A DNA stretch of 64,000 bases from Oceanobacillus piezotolerans (GTDB lineage Bacteria > Bacillota > Bacilli > Bacillales > Amphibacillaceae). This document shows, piece by piece, positions 46,594 to 56,181 of the stretch; the stretch's first letter is position 1; every line of letters begins with the position of its first letter. The notes beneath the pieces are model-generated. The model saw only the letters and a program-made list of their open reading frames with translations. It had not been told where the DNA came from and did not search any database. The position numbers were made by a program, and so were the translations under genes. The stretch spans positions 310,001 to 374,000 of the forward strand of contig NZ_RCHR01000002.1 of the NCBI RefSeq assembly GCF_003665065.1, read 5' to 3'.

Positions 46594-48288
46594 TTATAAA
46601 AAATCTGTTATCGCGCCTTTTGAAGCACAAGACACATTATGTGCATATTTACCCAATATACCCTTGCGATAAAGCGGAGGTGCTGTCCAGTCTTTCTGGC
46701 GATACTCCAACTGTTCCTCACTGATTTCGAATGAAATCTCTTTTCTATCGGAATCAATGGTTACAAGATCACCATCCTTTACAAATGCAATTGGCCCACC
46801 ATCCTGCGCTTCAGGAGCAATATGACCTACTACTAAACCATGCGTACCACCTGAGAACCGACCGTCCGTTAATAGTGCTACTTTTTCACCTAGACCTTTT
46901 CCAACTAGAATACTAGAAATGGATAGCATCTCCGGCATACCTGGCCCACCTTTCGGCCCTACATAGCGAATAATCAGTACGTCGCCTTCCTTAATCTCAT
47001 TGTTTAGAACTGCATTTGTTGCGTCCTTCTCATTGTCAAATACGCGCGCTGGACCAGTATGGCGTTTTACTTTTACTCCAGAAACCTTAGCAACAGCGCC
47101 ACTTGGAGAAAGGTTACCCTTAAGAACGATTAACGGTCCATCTTCTCGTTTTGGTTTATCAAGAGGCATGATGACATTCTGACCTTCTACTAAACCATTA
47201 GCTTCTGCGAGATTTTCAGCTATTGTTTTTCCAGTTACGGTCATACAGTCACCATGCAAATAGCCATGGTCATAGAGAAGCTTCATGACAGCTTGTACAC
47301 CGCCAGCATGATGTAAATCTTGCATAACAAATCTTCCACTTGGTTTAAGATCTGCTAGATGTGGAACACGTTCTTGAATACGGTTAAAGTCATCAATGGT
47401 TAAGTCAACTTCTGCAGCATGTGCAATCGCAAGCAAATGAAGAATGGCATTTGTTGAGCCACCAAGAGCCATCACAACCGTTATGGCATTTTCAAATGCT
47501 TTTTTAGTCATAATATCTTTTGGATAGATCCCTTTTTCCAGGAGCTTATATACAGCTTCCCCAGCTGCCTTCGTATCCGCAACCTTTTCAGGTGATTCCG
47601 CTGGATTAGAAGAGCTTCCAGGTAAACTCAAGCCCATTGCTTCCATGGCAGAGGCCATCGTATTCGCTGTATACATACCACCGCAAGCCCCAGCTCCAGG
47701 ACAAGCACTACACTCAATCCCTCTGAGTTCTTCATCATCAATATCTCCATTATTATGTTTACCAACACCTTCAAACACAGAAACAAGGTCAATATCTTTT
47801 CCCTTATATCTTCCTGGGGCAATCGTTCCTCCATATACAAACACAGCAGGTACCCCTGCATTGGCAATGGCAATCGCACAGCCTGGTATGTTCTTATCAC
47901 ATGCCCCAATAGCGACGAGTCCATCTAAGTTCTCTGCACCTACAACTGTTTCAATCGAATCAGCAATCAAATCACGACTTGGCAGGGAATAGCGCATCCC
48001 CTCAGTACCCATAGATATCCCATCGGAAACCGTGATTGTGTTGAATTGGAGAGGAACCCCACCTGCTTCTCTTGCACCTTTTTTCGCTTGTGCCGCTAGA
48101 TCATTTAAATGAATATTACATGGTGTTACTTCTGCCCAAGTACTTGCTATCCCAATCATCGGTTTCGTAAAATCTTCATCGGTAACCCCTACTGCACGCA
48201 ACATGGCACGGTTTGGGGCCTTGATTGCTCCTTCAGAATATACCTTACTCTTTATTCGCAAATCTTTCGTATTTGTTTCTTTTGACAC
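46594..48288 (-). CDS. ilvD: Dihydroxy-acid dehydratase, 564 aa
   Basis: Fe-S enzyme of isoleucine and valine synthesis. The cluster Cys are in [11 protein letters not shown] and [19 protein letters not shown]. The C-terminus has [18 protein letters not shown]. The start is GTG 48288 after AAAGGTGGGG. It has its own promoter at 48314-48342 and terminator, apart from the rest of the operon. Confidence 0.96.
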   Translation of the reverse strand: MSKETNTKDLRIKSKVYSEGAIKAPNRAMLRAVGVTDEDFTKPMIGIASTWAEVTPCNIHLNDLAAQAKKGAREAGGVPLQFNTITVSDGISMGTEGMRYSLPSRDLIADSIETVVGAENLDGLVAIGACDKNIPGCAIAIANAGVPAVFVYGGTIAPGRYKGKDIDLVSVFEGVGKHNNGDIDDEELRGIECSACPGAGACGGMYTANTMASAMEAMGLSLPGSSSNPAESPEKVADTKAAGEAVYKLLEKGIYPKDIMTKKAFENAITVVMALGGSTNAILHLLAIAHAAEVDLTIDDFNRIQERVPHLADLKPSGRFVMQDLHHAGGVQAVMKLLYDHGYLHGDCMTVTGKTIAENLAEANGLVEGQNVIMPLDKPKREDGPLIVLKGNLSPSGAVAKVSGVKVKRHTGPARVFDNEKDATNAVLNNEIKEGDVLIIRYVGPKGGPGMPEMLSISSILVGKGLGEKVALLTDGRFSGGTHGLVVGHIAPEAQDGGPIAFVKDGDLVTIDSDRKEISFEISEEQLEYRQKDWTAPPLYRKGILGKYAHNVSCASKGAITDFL

Positions 48289-48302
48289 CTCATCCCCACC
48301 TT

Positions 48303-48342
48303 TCTTTCAGAACATTATAAGACTAATATACAGATAGTTCAA
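48303..48342 (-). promoter_or_regulatory. ilvD promoter with CodY-like box
   Basis: Minus strand TTGAAC (48337-48342), 17 bases, TATAAT (48314-48319). A CodY-like sequence AATGTTCTGAAAGAA (11 of 15) lies over the -10 and start point (about 48303-48317), where CodY would block transcription. Confidence 0.7.
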
Positions 48343-48500
48343 TGAATTTATTGTAATTAAAATTATAATAGAAACTTTAATAATTACTTTGTTTGTATAT
48401 GTTATAGAATGTAAACGTAATTCAATTTATTATGGATTTATTAATAAAACGTTTACAATACGAACCTTATTTTTATAACAATTTTAATTGGCTAAATATA

Positions 48501-48528
48501 TTGACAAGCGATATAATATTGCTATATT
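48501..48528 (+). promoter_or_regulatory. Promoter of the serine operon
   Basis: TTGACA (48501-48506), 16 bases, TATATT (48523-48528). The start point is about 48535. Confidence 0.75.
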
Positions 48529-48537
48529 AAGTGAAAA

Positions 48538-48614
48538 AGCGCCTTATTAACGACGAATAGGAAGTAATAGTTGTTGTATCCCTTCGTCTTATTTTCAAGG
48601 CGGCTGGTGCTATA
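48538..48614 (+). promoter_or_regulatory. Hairpin leader of the serine operon
   Basis: GCGCCTT (about 48540) pairs with AAGGCGGC (about 48597), and inside it GACGAA pairs with TTCGTC. No T tract follows, so it is not a terminator. It may control translation or stability, or bind a ligand. Confidence 0.4.
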
Positions 48615-48661
48615 TCTAAATCACTGTTGTGATAAACCTAAATAGAAAAAGGAGATCTTAC

Positions 48662-49822
48662 ATGCTACCTGATCATCAATTACTGAGAATTCCCGGTCCA
48701 AGTCCAATACCCCCTAGTGTCACTAGAGCGATGAGCCAACCTATGATTGGACACCGTGCACAGGAGACTAAAAACTTACTTAAGGACATTAAGCCAAGGC
48801 TCAAGCGTGTCTTTGGAACAGAACAAGATGTACTTATTTTGTCTGGGAGTGGTACAGCAGGGTTAGAAACGGCTGTTGCAAACACTGTAAAACCTGGAGA
48901 AGAAGTACTAGTTTTAGTAACTGGTGCATTTGGCGATCGCTTCACTAAAATTTGTGACGCATATGGAATTAAAGTACATCGTCTTGAAGTTACATGGGGT
49001 GAAGCTGTAAATCCCGAAGAACTGAAATCTATACTTATCAAACATCCTAATATTTCTGTTGTCTTCTCTACATATTGCGAAACCTCAACTGGTGTATTAA
49101 ATCCTGTAGATAAATTAGCAAAAGTAGTCCATGATCATTCAGACGCATTAATCGTTGTTGATGGAGTTTCTTGTGTTGGTGGAGTTGAAACGAAAATGGA
49201 TGAATGGGATATTGATATCCTTGTAACAGGATCACAAAAAGCATTCATGCTGCCTGCTGGCCTGACTTTTGTTGCTGTTAGCGAACGGGCATGGAAGGTT
49301 ATTGAAGAAAATGAACAATCCCGCTTTTATTTTAACCTTAAAAAATACCGTGACAGTTTAGAAGAAGATTCTACTCCATTTACACCAGCATTGTCGTTAT
49401 TATTCGGACTTCAGCAAGTATTGAACCTATTTGAAGAAGAGGGTCTTGAGGAAGTTTATAGAAGACATAGCTTAATGAAAGATATGACTAGAGCAGCCAT
49501 AAAAGCATTGGGAATCCCATTACTTACAAATGATGAAGCTGCATCCCCAACAGTTACAGCGGTGAAACCCGAAGACTTTGATGCAGAAGCACTACGTAAA
49601 GTATTGAAAAAGGAGTTTGGGCTTTCTATTGCAGGTGGACAACAGCACTTGAAAGGTCGTATTTTCCGTATTGGTCATATGGGATATTGCTCCCCTGCTG
49701 ACGTCCTGCAAATTTTAGGAATTCTAGAAATTGGACTAATTAAGGTTGGAAAAGAAGTTAAGCTAGGTGAAGGTGTGAAAGCTGCGCAAGAAATCTATTT
49801 ACAACAGGAGGCGCAAGTATGA
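48662..49822 (+). CDS. Class V aminotransferase (serine pathway), 386 aa
   Basis: PLP aminotransferase of the alanine-glyoxylate / serine-pyruvate class. It begins RIPGPSPIPPSV and has ILSGSGTAGLET, with DGVSCVGG and the PLP Lys in TGSQKAFMLPAGL. ATG 48662 follows AAAAAGGAG. It overlaps serA by four bases, so it most likely supplies the phosphoserine (or serine) transamination of that pathway. The protein is more like AGXT than classical SerC, as in other Bacillaceae serine operons. Confidence 0.88.
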   Translation: MLPDHQLLRIPGPSPIPPSVTRAMSQPMIGHRAQETKNLLKDIKPRLKRVFGTEQDVLILSGSGTAGLETAVANTVKPGEEVLVLVTGAFGDRFTKICDAYGIKVHRLEVTWGEAVNPEELKSILIKHPNISVVFSTYCETSTGVLNPVDKLAKVVHDHSDALIVVDGVSCVGGVETKMDEWDIDILVTGSQKAFMLPAGLTFVAVSERAWKVIEENEQSRFYFNLKKYRDSLEEDSTPFTPALSLLFGLQQVLNLFEEEGLEEVYRRHSLMKDMTRAAIKALGIPLLTNDEAASPTVTAVKPEDFDAEALRKVLKKEFGLSIAGGQQHLKGRIFRIGHMGYCSPADVLQILGILEIGLIKVGKEVKLGEGVKAAQEIYLQQEAQV

Positions 49823-51405
49823 CATACAAAGTATTAATAAGTGATCCGTTAAGCGAAGATGGAATAAAACCATTAACGCAAGCGGAAAATATTGAAATTG
49901 TAATGCAAACCGATTTAACACCAGAAGAATTAGAAGAAAAAATTGTTGATTTTGACGCATTGCTTGTCCGTAGTGGAACACAGGTTACCCGATCAGTGAT
50001 AAGCAAAGCGAAAAACTTAAAAATAATCGGACGTGCCGGAGTCGGAGTAGACAACATTGATTTAGATGCTGCGACAGAACATGGTGTCATTGTTGTAAAC
50101 GCACCAAATGGAAATACCAACTCTGCTGCTGAACACACGATGGCGATGATTATGGCTATTTCCCGGAACATTCCACAAGCTTATCATGCATTGAAAAATC
50201 ATAAATGGGACCGTAAAAAATATGTTGGTGTGGAGTTACGCGATAAAACATTAGGTGTTGTTGGGCTTGGACGAATTGGAGCAGAAGTTGCAACAAGAGC
50301 AAAAGGCCAACGTATGAACGTTGTCGCCTATGACCCATTTTTAACACCCGAGAAAGCAGAAAAAATGGGTATTGGCTATGGAACATTTGAAGAGGTAATC
50401 AGTCAGGCAGATTTCATTACTGTTCATACGCCGTTATTGAAAGAAACGAGACATATGGTAAATGCAAAGGCTTTTCAGTTAATGAAGAATGGAGTTTACA
50501 TTGTGAACTGTGCTCGTGGCGGAATTATCGATGAGGATGCATTATATGATGCTATCGTTTCTGGTAAGGTAGCCGGTGCTGCATTGGATGTGTTCGAAGA
50601 GGAGCCATTCGTTGACCATAAATTGCTTGAATTGCCAGAAGTAGTTGCAACCCCACACCTAGGTGCAAGCACGATTGAAGCTCAAGAAATTGTAGCAGTT
50701 GATGTAAGCCATGATGTTCTTCGTTACTTGACTGGAGATACTGTCAAAAACCCAGTAAACCTCCCTTCTGTTGCAAAAGATGTAATGACAGTTATTGAGC
50801 CATACTTCCAGCTCAGCGAAAAACTAGGGGCATTCTTAATTGACTTAGTTGGAGAAGTTGCTGAGGAAATCAATCTATCTTATTCTGGTGACTTATATGA
50901 TATTGAGGTTGCTCCATTAACAAGAAACACGGTAAAAGGAATCCTTAAGCGCCATCTTGGCAGCAGTGTAAACGACGTGAACGCTTTATATTTAGCAGAA
51001 CGAAAAGGCATCACCGTTAATGAGAACAAGACATCAAAAACCCAAGGCTTTACCAATCTAATTACCGTTGAAGTAAAAACCAAAACACAAACACGCACTG
51101 TTTCAGGTACTTTATTAAACGGATTAGGATCTCGCATTGTCAAAGTAGATAACTACAGTGTAGACGTTACACCAAAAGGCCACATGGTTGTTATCCAGCA
51201 TAATGACCAGCCAGGTGTTATCGGCCGCATGGGAAGCTTATTGGCAGACCACGGCATCAACATTGCGACCATGCAAGTGGATCGCTCCGATATAGGTGGA
51301 GATGCAATTATGATGGTAACCATTGACCGTCATCTTGATGATGAAGCATTGGATGCACTTAAAGGACTTGATGTGATTAAAGAAGTAGTAGCAATTGATT
51401 TGTAA
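49819..51405 (+). CDS. serA: Phosphoglycerate dehydrogenase, 528 aa
   Basis: First enzyme of serine synthesis, oxidising 3-phosphoglycerate with NAD. The cofactor site is GVVGLGRIGAEVA; the catalytic Arg is in NCARGGIIDE, Glu in DVFEEEP, and His in TPHLGAST. The long form has an ASB domain and a C-terminal ACT domain (HMVVIQHNDQPGVIGRMGSLL) for serine feedback. ATG 49819 overlaps the aminotransferase stop. Length is normal. Confidence 0.96.
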   Translation: MTYKVLISDPLSEDGIKPLTQAENIEIVMQTDLTPEELEEKIVDFDALLVRSGTQVTRSVISKAKNLKIIGRAGVGVDNIDLDAATEHGVIVVNAPNGNTNSAAEHTMAMIMAISRNIPQAYHALKNHKWDRKKYVGVELRDKTLGVVGLGRIGAEVATRAKGQRMNVVAYDPFLTPEKAEKMGIGYGTFEEVISQADFITVHTPLLKETRHMVNAKAFQLMKNGVYIVNCARGGIIDEDALYDAIVSGKVAGAALDVFEEEPFVDHKLLELPEVVATPHLGASTIEAQEIVAVDVSHDVLRYLTGDTVKNPVNLPSVAKDVMTVIEPYFQLSEKLGAFLIDLVGEVAEEINLSYSGDLYDIEVAPLTRNTVKGILKRHLGSSVNDVNALYLAERKGITVNENKTSKTQGFTNLITVEVKTKTQTRTVSGTLLNGLGSRIVKVDNYSVDVTPKGHMVVIQHNDQPGVIGRMGSLLADHGINIATMQVDRSDIGGDAIMMVTIDRHLDDEALDALKGLDVIKEVVAIDL

Positions 51406-51410
51406 TGGAG

Positions 51411-51446
51411 GACCAGCAGGCTTGGGCTTGCTGGTTTTTTGTTTTG
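51411..51446 (+). terminator. Terminator of serA
   Basis: ACCAGCAGGC pairs with GCTTGCTGGT, then TTTTTTGTTTT. Confidence 0.85.
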
Positions 51447-51453
51447 AGTGAAG

Positions 51454-51822
51454 GTGCTTCTCTGGAGGGTGATATTCTTTCTCTCGGAGGTGATATGTTC
51501 CCTCTCAAGGGTGATGTTTTTCTTTTCAATGGCGATGTTTTCCATCTCAAGGGGGATGTCCTTCTTCTCGAAGGCGTTATTCTCTCTTAAGGGTGATGTT
51601 TTTCCTCTCAAGGGCGATGTTTTCCATCTCAAGGGGGATGTCCTTCTTCTCGAAGGGAGATATTCTCTCTTAAGGGTGATGTTTTTCCTCTCAAGGGCGA
51701 TGTTTTCCATCTCAAAGGTGATGTTCTTCCTCTCGAAGGCGATATTCTCTCTTTCAACGGTGATACTCTTCTTCTTAATGGCGATATTCTTTCTCTAAAG
51801 GGCGATGTTTTCTCACCTCTCC
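51454..51822 (-). repeat. 21-bp minisatellite, array 2 (about 17 units)
   Basis: Read on the minus strand the unit is AACATCGCCCTTGAGAGGAAA, the same family as at 19 and 59 kb. Some units are two bases short or one long. Blocks of three to four units repeat as higher-order copies of about 80 bp, which indicates recent expansion by block duplication. It lies past the serA terminator, so it is probably not transcribed with serA. Confidence 0.85.
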
Positions 51823-51929
51823 ATTCTTCTAAAAATCAACACTTAAATTTAACATTAATTTTACAAAATCTATAAAGGTTTTTACCAACAATTGTCGAAT
51901 CCAGCTATTTAAAGAAAGGAGAGAGTTTA

Positions 51930-52958
51930 TTGTATATACCTCAGAGGACTAAACCATTAACCTTGTTATGTTATGAAGCTTTATTTAGAATGCTAAAAGA
52001 GAAATATAGATATAATAAAATTTTAAATCAAGAGTATGGACATCATTTAGCCGGTTACCTTGGAGAGCGTCAAATTGATTACAAGTTAGGGGCATATCCT
52101 TCAAAAGACCTTTTATATATTCAAGGATTACGTTTAAAAAACAATAATCGTTTTTTCCAAATGGATTCCGTGTTACTTTCTACTAAGTTTCTCCTTATTT
52201 TAGAAATTAAAAACTGGAAAGGAGAGCTGACCTTTAATCAAGAAACTAATAATATTACACAATCCTATCAAAATATCGAAAAAAGCTACCAAAACCCTCT
52301 TTTACAAGTTCAAACGCATGAAGTACAATTTATTGAATGGTTACAACAGGCTACTCAATTACAAAGCCTACCGATTGAAAGTCTCGCAGTGATAAGTGAC
52401 TCCACTACCATTCTTAAAAACCCTAATAATGCTCCCCATCTTTATAACAAATTAATCTACGGAGATAACATCATTCCAAAAATTAAAGAACTCAAAGATA
52501 AATATTCTCGTCATGTTATTACAAAAGACAATTTAAAGAAATTGAAACAGACTCTTATTCAATCCGACAACCCACTTCATCCTGATTTTATAAAGCAATA
52601 CCGTTTAAGCAAAGATTATTTTGTTAATGGAATTCCATGTGAGAATTGTGGACATTCTCCTATGCACAGATATTATAAAGTTTGGCGCTGTGACCATTGT
52701 GATTACAGAGATCAATTTGCTCATGTAAGAAAGATTTTGGATTACTTTCTCTTAATTCAACGCACAATTACCAATAGAGAATGCCGTAAACTACTCAAAA
52801 TCGAGTCACCAAAGACAGCATATTATATCTTGAACTCCATGAATTTAAAGAGAACCGGGAGAAATAGTGCAAGAAAATACCACGCTCCGCCACCAAACCA
52901 ATATCCCCAAGATTCCTCAGTCCCTAACAAAAAGAAATCCATCTTTTCTATTACCTAA
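51930..52958 (+). CDS. NERD-domain protein with zinc ribbon, 342 aa
   Basis: Nuclease-related domain protein. Residues about 40-160 show GYLGERQIDYKLG, then the core FQMDSVLL...LLILEIKNWKGEL, the D...ExK nuclease-like motif. A C-terminal zinc ribbon follows (CENCGHSPMHRYYKVWRCDHC). The start is TTG 51930 after AAAGGAGAGAG. NERD proteins are common in Bacillaceae; their substrate is not established. No toxin-antitoxin or defence partners are visible next to it. Confidence 0.85.
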   Translation: MYIPQRTKPLTLLCYEALFRMLKEKYRYNKILNQEYGHHLAGYLGERQIDYKLGAYPSKDLLYIQGLRLKNNNRFFQMDSVLLSTKFLLILEIKNWKGELTFNQETNNITQSYQNIEKSYQNPLLQVQTHEVQFIEWLQQATQLQSLPIESLAVISDSTTILKNPNNAPHLYNKLIYGDNIIPKIKELKDKYSRHVITKDNLKKLKQTLIQSDNPLHPDFIKQYRLSKDYFVNGIPCENCGHSPMHRYYKVWRCDHCDYRDQFAHVRKILDYFLLIQRTITNRECRKLLKIESPKTAYYILNSMNLKRTGRNSARKYHAPPPNQYPQDSSVPNKKKSIFSIT

Positions 52959-52960
52959 AC

Positions 52961-52997
52961 AAAAGAAAAGACATTCACCTAAAAATCAGCGAATGCC
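52961..52997 (-). terminator. Probable terminator between converging genes
   Basis: On the minus strand GGCATTCGC pairs with GTGAATGTC (imperfect), and TTTTCTTTT follows. Confidence 0.5.
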
Positions 52998-53056
52998 ATA
53001 CTTGCTCTTATGGAATTAAAATTTAATAGTCCATCCCGATTACATAAAGCTTCTAC

Positions 53057-53854
53057 TCATTCAATCGTCTTCAACAAACCCAAAAGGTCCCTCAGCTGAT
53101 AAATCTCGTATGTAGGAACGCCTCCATCTGTACGCTTCACACCTTTTCTATTTATCCATACGGAACGAATGTCCGCACGGTTTGCGCCTAAAATATCAGT
53201 ATTTAAGTTATCTCCAACCATAAGTACCTCTTCCGAATTCAGGTTTAGTTTCTCTAATACATGTTGAAAAATTCGATGGTCTGGTTTTCCTCGTCCGAAT
53301 TCTCCAGAAATAACAATCCCTTCAAAATATGGACGAAGCTCTGGGGTAATACTCAACTTAATGTTTTGCAGTTCTGGAGATCCATTAGTCAGAAGAAATA
53401 GCTGATATTTGTCTTTTAAAGCGTCCAATACTTCTAAGCTATCTTCGTACAGCATAGGGCTCTCTTTTCGCACTTTAGGGAAGGTTTTTGCCAGCTCAAC
53501 AGCAAAATCCGAATCCTCGATGCCAACTTTTTTCAATCCTTCTGCCCATGCCTGTTTCTGATAAGCAGGTGCCACCTCTCGCAGTTTTGCAAATTCTTCT
53601 CCCTCATCATTAAAGGTGCCCCATAACCCTTCAAATGGATTGATTCCGATCATTTTAGTAAATGGGTAAACATCGTAGCTTTCATAAAGCTCTCGCGCTG
53701 ACTCACGCACTTTTCTTTCTAATAATTCAGGATCTATTTCATACTTTTCTGCTGCTAACTTACATGTTCCATGAAAAGCTAACGATATGCTCTTCTCATC
53801 CCATAGCAATGTATCATCTAAATCAAAACAAATTGCTTTAATCAAATCCATCAT
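53057..53854 (-). CDS. HAD-superfamily hydrolase (YjjG-like), 265 aa
   Basis: Haloacid-dehalogenase type phosphatase with a C1 helical cap. Motif I CFDLDDTLL (catalytic Asp near residue 11), motif II LLTNGSPE, Lys in GEFGRGKPDHRIF, motif IV MVGDNLNTDILGA. It resembles YjjG/YsaA-like phosphatases that may remove odd nucleotides or phosphoesters. ATG 53854 follows AAGGGA. Monocistronic. Confidence 0.88.
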   Translation of the reverse strand: MMDLIKAICFDLDDTLLWDEKSISLAFHGTCKLAAEKYEIDPELLERKVRESARELYESYDVYPFTKMIGINPFEGLWGTFNDEGEEFAKLREVAPAYQKQAWAEGLKKVGIEDSDFAVELAKTFPKVRKESPMLYEDSLEVLDALKDKYQLFLLTNGSPELQNIKLSITPELRPYFEGIVISGEFGRGKPDHRIFQHVLEKLNLNSEEVLMVGDNLNTDILGANRADIRSVWINRKGVKRTDGGVPTYEIYQLRDLLGLLKTIE

Positions 53855-53965
53855 TCCCTTATCAACATTATTTTTTCATATAAGCCTTTCTCGGTTAACT
53901 ACTTATCGAACAAGCATTATAATTACCTAATCTTAATTTACCACAAAAAATTATAAAATTTAGTC

Positions 53966-53994
53966 TTGCTTTAATTAAAAATCTATTTTATGAT
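53966..53994 (+). promoter_or_regulatory. ilvE promoter
   Basis: TTGCTT (53966-53971), 17 bases, TATGAT (53989-53994), 35 bases before the start codon. Confidence 0.7.
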
Positions 53995-54029
53995 ATATAG
54001 AAAATCTTTAAACTAAGGAGACATTTTAA

Positions 54030-55124
54030 ATGGAAGAACAATCAATTCGTGTGGAAGAACGTCAAGATAAAAAAGAAAAACCTAAATCAGAAGACCTCAT
54101 CTTCGGAAGAAACTTCACCGACCATATGTTTGTGATGGACTATACAGAAGGCTTAGGCTGGCATAATCCAAGTATTATTCCTTACCAAAACCTATCCATT
54201 AGTCCCGCTTCAATGATTTTTCACTATGGTCAGTCTGTCTTTGAAGGTTTAAAAGCCTTCCGTACAGAGAATGGTGATGTTCAGTTATTCCGACCTGAGA
54301 AAAATGTACAACGTTTGAATCAATCTAATGACCGTCTTGTCATTCCACCAATTGATGAGAATTTAGCACTTGAGGCCATTAAACAACTTGTTGCGATGGA
54401 TAGTGATTGGGTTCCAAGTACAGAGGGAACATCACTATACATCCGTCCATTTATTATTTCAACAGAGCCATATCTTGGTGTGGCGCCAAGCCATTATTAT
54501 AAATTTATTATCATTATGTCTCCTGTTGGTTCTTACTACAAAGAAGGAATAAATCCAGTGAAAATTGCAGTTGAGAACCAATATGTCCGCGCTGTAAAAG
54601 GTGGAACAGGTGAAGCAAAAACAGGTGGCAACTATGCATCCAGCTTAAAAGCACAAGAATTATGTGAGAAGGAAGGTTATTCTCAAGTCCTTTGGTTAGA
54701 TGGGGTAGAGAAGAAATATATTGAAGAGGTTGGGAGCATGAACGTCTTCTTCAAGATTAATGGAGAAGTAGTTACACCGGCTTTAAATGGAAGTATCCTT
54801 CCAGGAATCACTAGAGATTCTGTTATCCAATTACTCAAACATTGGGATATACCTTTGGTAGAACGCAGAGTATCCATAAAAGAGCTTTACGAGGCACATC
54901 AAAATGGAACATTAGAAGAGGCTTTTGGTTCTGGAACAGCTGCTGTTATTTCTCCAATTGGTGAACTCTATTGGGAAGGGCATCACTTAGTCATCAATGA
55001 AGGAAAAACAGGAGATATTTCTAAGAAGGTCTATGATACAATTACTGGAATTCAATATGGAAAAATGGAAGATCCATTTGACTGGACGGTAAAAGTAGAA
55101 AAAAATAGTAAAGTAAGACAATAA
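54030..55124 (+). CDS. ilvE: Branched-chain amino-acid aminotransferase, 364 aa
   Basis: PLP fold-IV enzyme for the last step of valine, leucine and isoleucine synthesis. Family blocks are FHYGQSVFEGLKAFR, YIRPFIISTEPYLGV, the PLP Lys in KTGGNYASSLKAQ, LWLDGVEKKYIEEVG, and FGSGTAAVISPIG. ATG 54030 follows AAGGAG. It lies away from the ilv-leu operon with its own promoter and terminator. Confidence 0.96.
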   Translation: MEEQSIRVEERQDKKEKPKSEDLIFGRNFTDHMFVMDYTEGLGWHNPSIIPYQNLSISPASMIFHYGQSVFEGLKAFRTENGDVQLFRPEKNVQRLNQSNDRLVIPPIDENLALEAIKQLVAMDSDWVPSTEGTSLYIRPFIISTEPYLGVAPSHYYKFIIIMSPVGSYYKEGINPVKIAVENQYVRAVKGGTGEAKTGGNYASSLKAQELCEKEGYSQVLWLDGVEKKYIEEVGSMNVFFKINGEVVTPALNGSILPGITRDSVIQLLKHWDIPLVERRVSIKELYEAHQNGTLEEAFGSGTAAVISPIGELYWEGHHLVINEGKTGDISKKVYDTITGIQYGKMEDPFDWTVKVEKNSKVRQ

Positions 55125-55126
55125 TG

Positions 55127-55161
55127 AAAACTGCACCCCCAAAAAGGGAGTGCAGTTTTTG
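55127..55161. terminator. Terminator of ilvE, shared with the SASP gene
   Basis: AAACTGCACCC pairs with GGAGTGCAGTTTTT between converging genes. Confidence 0.85.
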
Positions 55162-55172
55162 CATACGAATGC

Positions 55173-55361
55173 CTATTTATTTCGCATGCTTTCCTCGGCG
55201 ATTTGAATCATTCGTTTAACCATCTCGCCACCCACCGAACCGTTCTCACGTGCAGTCGTGTCTGCTCCAAGTTCAACATTGAATTCGCGCGCGATTTCTT
55301 GTTTCATCCCGTTCAACGATTGTTCCGCACCTGGTACTAACAATTTATTTCTGTTAGCCAT
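55173..55361 (-). CDS. Small acid-soluble spore protein, alpha/beta type, 62 aa
   Basis: DNA-binding protein made in the forespore that protects spore DNA from UV and heat. The family marks are NKLLVPGAEQSLNGMKQEIAR..., with the germination-protease site EFNVELGADTTAR, then NGSVGGEMVKRMI. Length is typical. ATG 55361 follows GAGGAGTG. A sigma-G promoter is visible upstream. It shares a terminator with ilvE. Confidence 0.97.
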   Translation of the reverse strand: MANRNKLLVPGAEQSLNGMKQEIAREFNVELGADTTARENGSVGGEMVKRMIQIAEESMRNK

Positions 55362-55410
55362 CCGCTGATCACTCCTCGGGGGAATTGAACAGATTATATC
55401 TGTTCTGCTT

Positions 55411-55439
55411 TAGCATTTGAATAAACTTGAAAATCATTC
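55411..55439 (-). promoter_or_regulatory. Sigma-G promoter of the SASP gene
   Basis: On the minus strand GAATG (55435-55439), 17 bases, AATGCTA (55411-55417), close to the sigma-G pattern GHATR-N18-CATXHTA. A 19-bp palindrome (GAACAGAT/ATCTGTTC, 55387-55405) is in the leader. Confidence 0.6.
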
Positions 55440-55539
55440 TTGAATTTTTATCCAATTGTTCTATATTTTTACGAGCTGCCATATATTATCCTTGCGTGAG
55501 TTTTTTAGAAAACGAAGGCTTAGCCAATCCTTTTAGGCA

Positions 55540-55585
55540 ACAGCCTTATGCAGGTAAGTATGTTTATACTTACTTGCCTGCTAAA
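55540..55585 (+). promoter_or_regulatory. Hairpin in the SRPBCC-gene leader
   Basis: GCAGGTAAGTAT and ATACTTACTTGCCTGC form a long stem about 30 bases before the start at 55613. No T tract follows. It could affect translation; the function is unknown. Confidence 0.4.
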
Positions 55586-55612
55586 GAGAAACCTGAGGAG
55601 GAAGAGAAAAGA

Positions 55613-56074
55613 ATGGCAAAAGGCATGCATGTTGTTGAAATTGAATTACCAATTAATCAGATCTGGAGATTTGTTAGTGAAATGGACAACTGGGCACCGC
55701 TAATTCCTGGATATGAATCACATCAGAAAATAAACATCAAAAAGTCCATCTGGAAGCTGCATGGAGATATTGGCATCATGCAAAAAACGGTTATCGTACA
55801 TATCGATATTACCGAGTGGATTGAGCCAGATAAGATCAGTTTCACATTAGCTACTGCAAGCAAAACCTGTGTTGGAAGTGGTTATTTTCAAGCCAAGGCT
55901 ATTGGGCCAGAAAAAACGGAGATGACAGGATTCCTTGATATTGGTATTAATGGCAGAATGAAAACCGTTGTTTCTCCAGTGCTAAAATCCTTGGTACCGA
56001 AAATTGGAAAAGACTTCACTGAAAAAGTAGCGAAAGCAATGATTTCAAAAGAGAAAATACGTGCAACAGTCTAA
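55613..56074 (+). CDS. SRPBCC-fold protein (CoxG-like), 153 aa
   Basis: A START/Bet v1-like small protein. It shows the strand-helix pattern HVVEIELPINQIWRFVSEMDNWAPLIPGYESHQ, a middle strand set, and a C-terminal helix (PVLKSLVPKIGKDFTEKVAKAM). CoxG-type proteins bind hydrophobic ligands or membranes; nothing shows which here. ATG 55613 follows GAGGAGG; the longer open frame upstream is not supported. No cox/CO dehydrogenase genes are nearby. Confidence 0.8.
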   Translation: MAKGMHVVEIELPINQIWRFVSEMDNWAPLIPGYESHQKINIKKSIWKLHGDIGIMQKTVIVHIDITEWIEPDKISFTLATASKTCVGSGYFQAKAIGPEKTEMTGFLDIGINGRMKTVVSPVLKSLVPKIGKDFTEKVAKAMISKEKIRATV

Positions 56075-56101
56075 AGAGAAGGAGAACATCCTTCTTTTTT
56101 A
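56074..56101 (+). terminator. Terminator of the SRPBCC gene
   Basis: AGAAGGA pairs with TCCTTCT, then TTTTT. Confidence 0.75.
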
Positions 56102-56181
56102 TTTACTCCGCCCATGCCTAGTGATAAAGTAGAGGAAGTTCATACTTGAACAAGCATCTAAAATGGGAAGGAACCAATGCA

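Noticed and set aside
51330-51798. Open frames through repeat array 2
   Set aside because: Length follows from the repeat; they overlap the end of serA and lack start signals.
51454-51822. CRISPR array
   Set aside because: The repeats are contiguous 21-bp units with no unique spacers, and no cas genes are present.
55427-55612. N-terminal extension of the SRPBCC protein
   Set aside because: No ribosome site at the first codon; the family start and GAGGAGG point to 55613.
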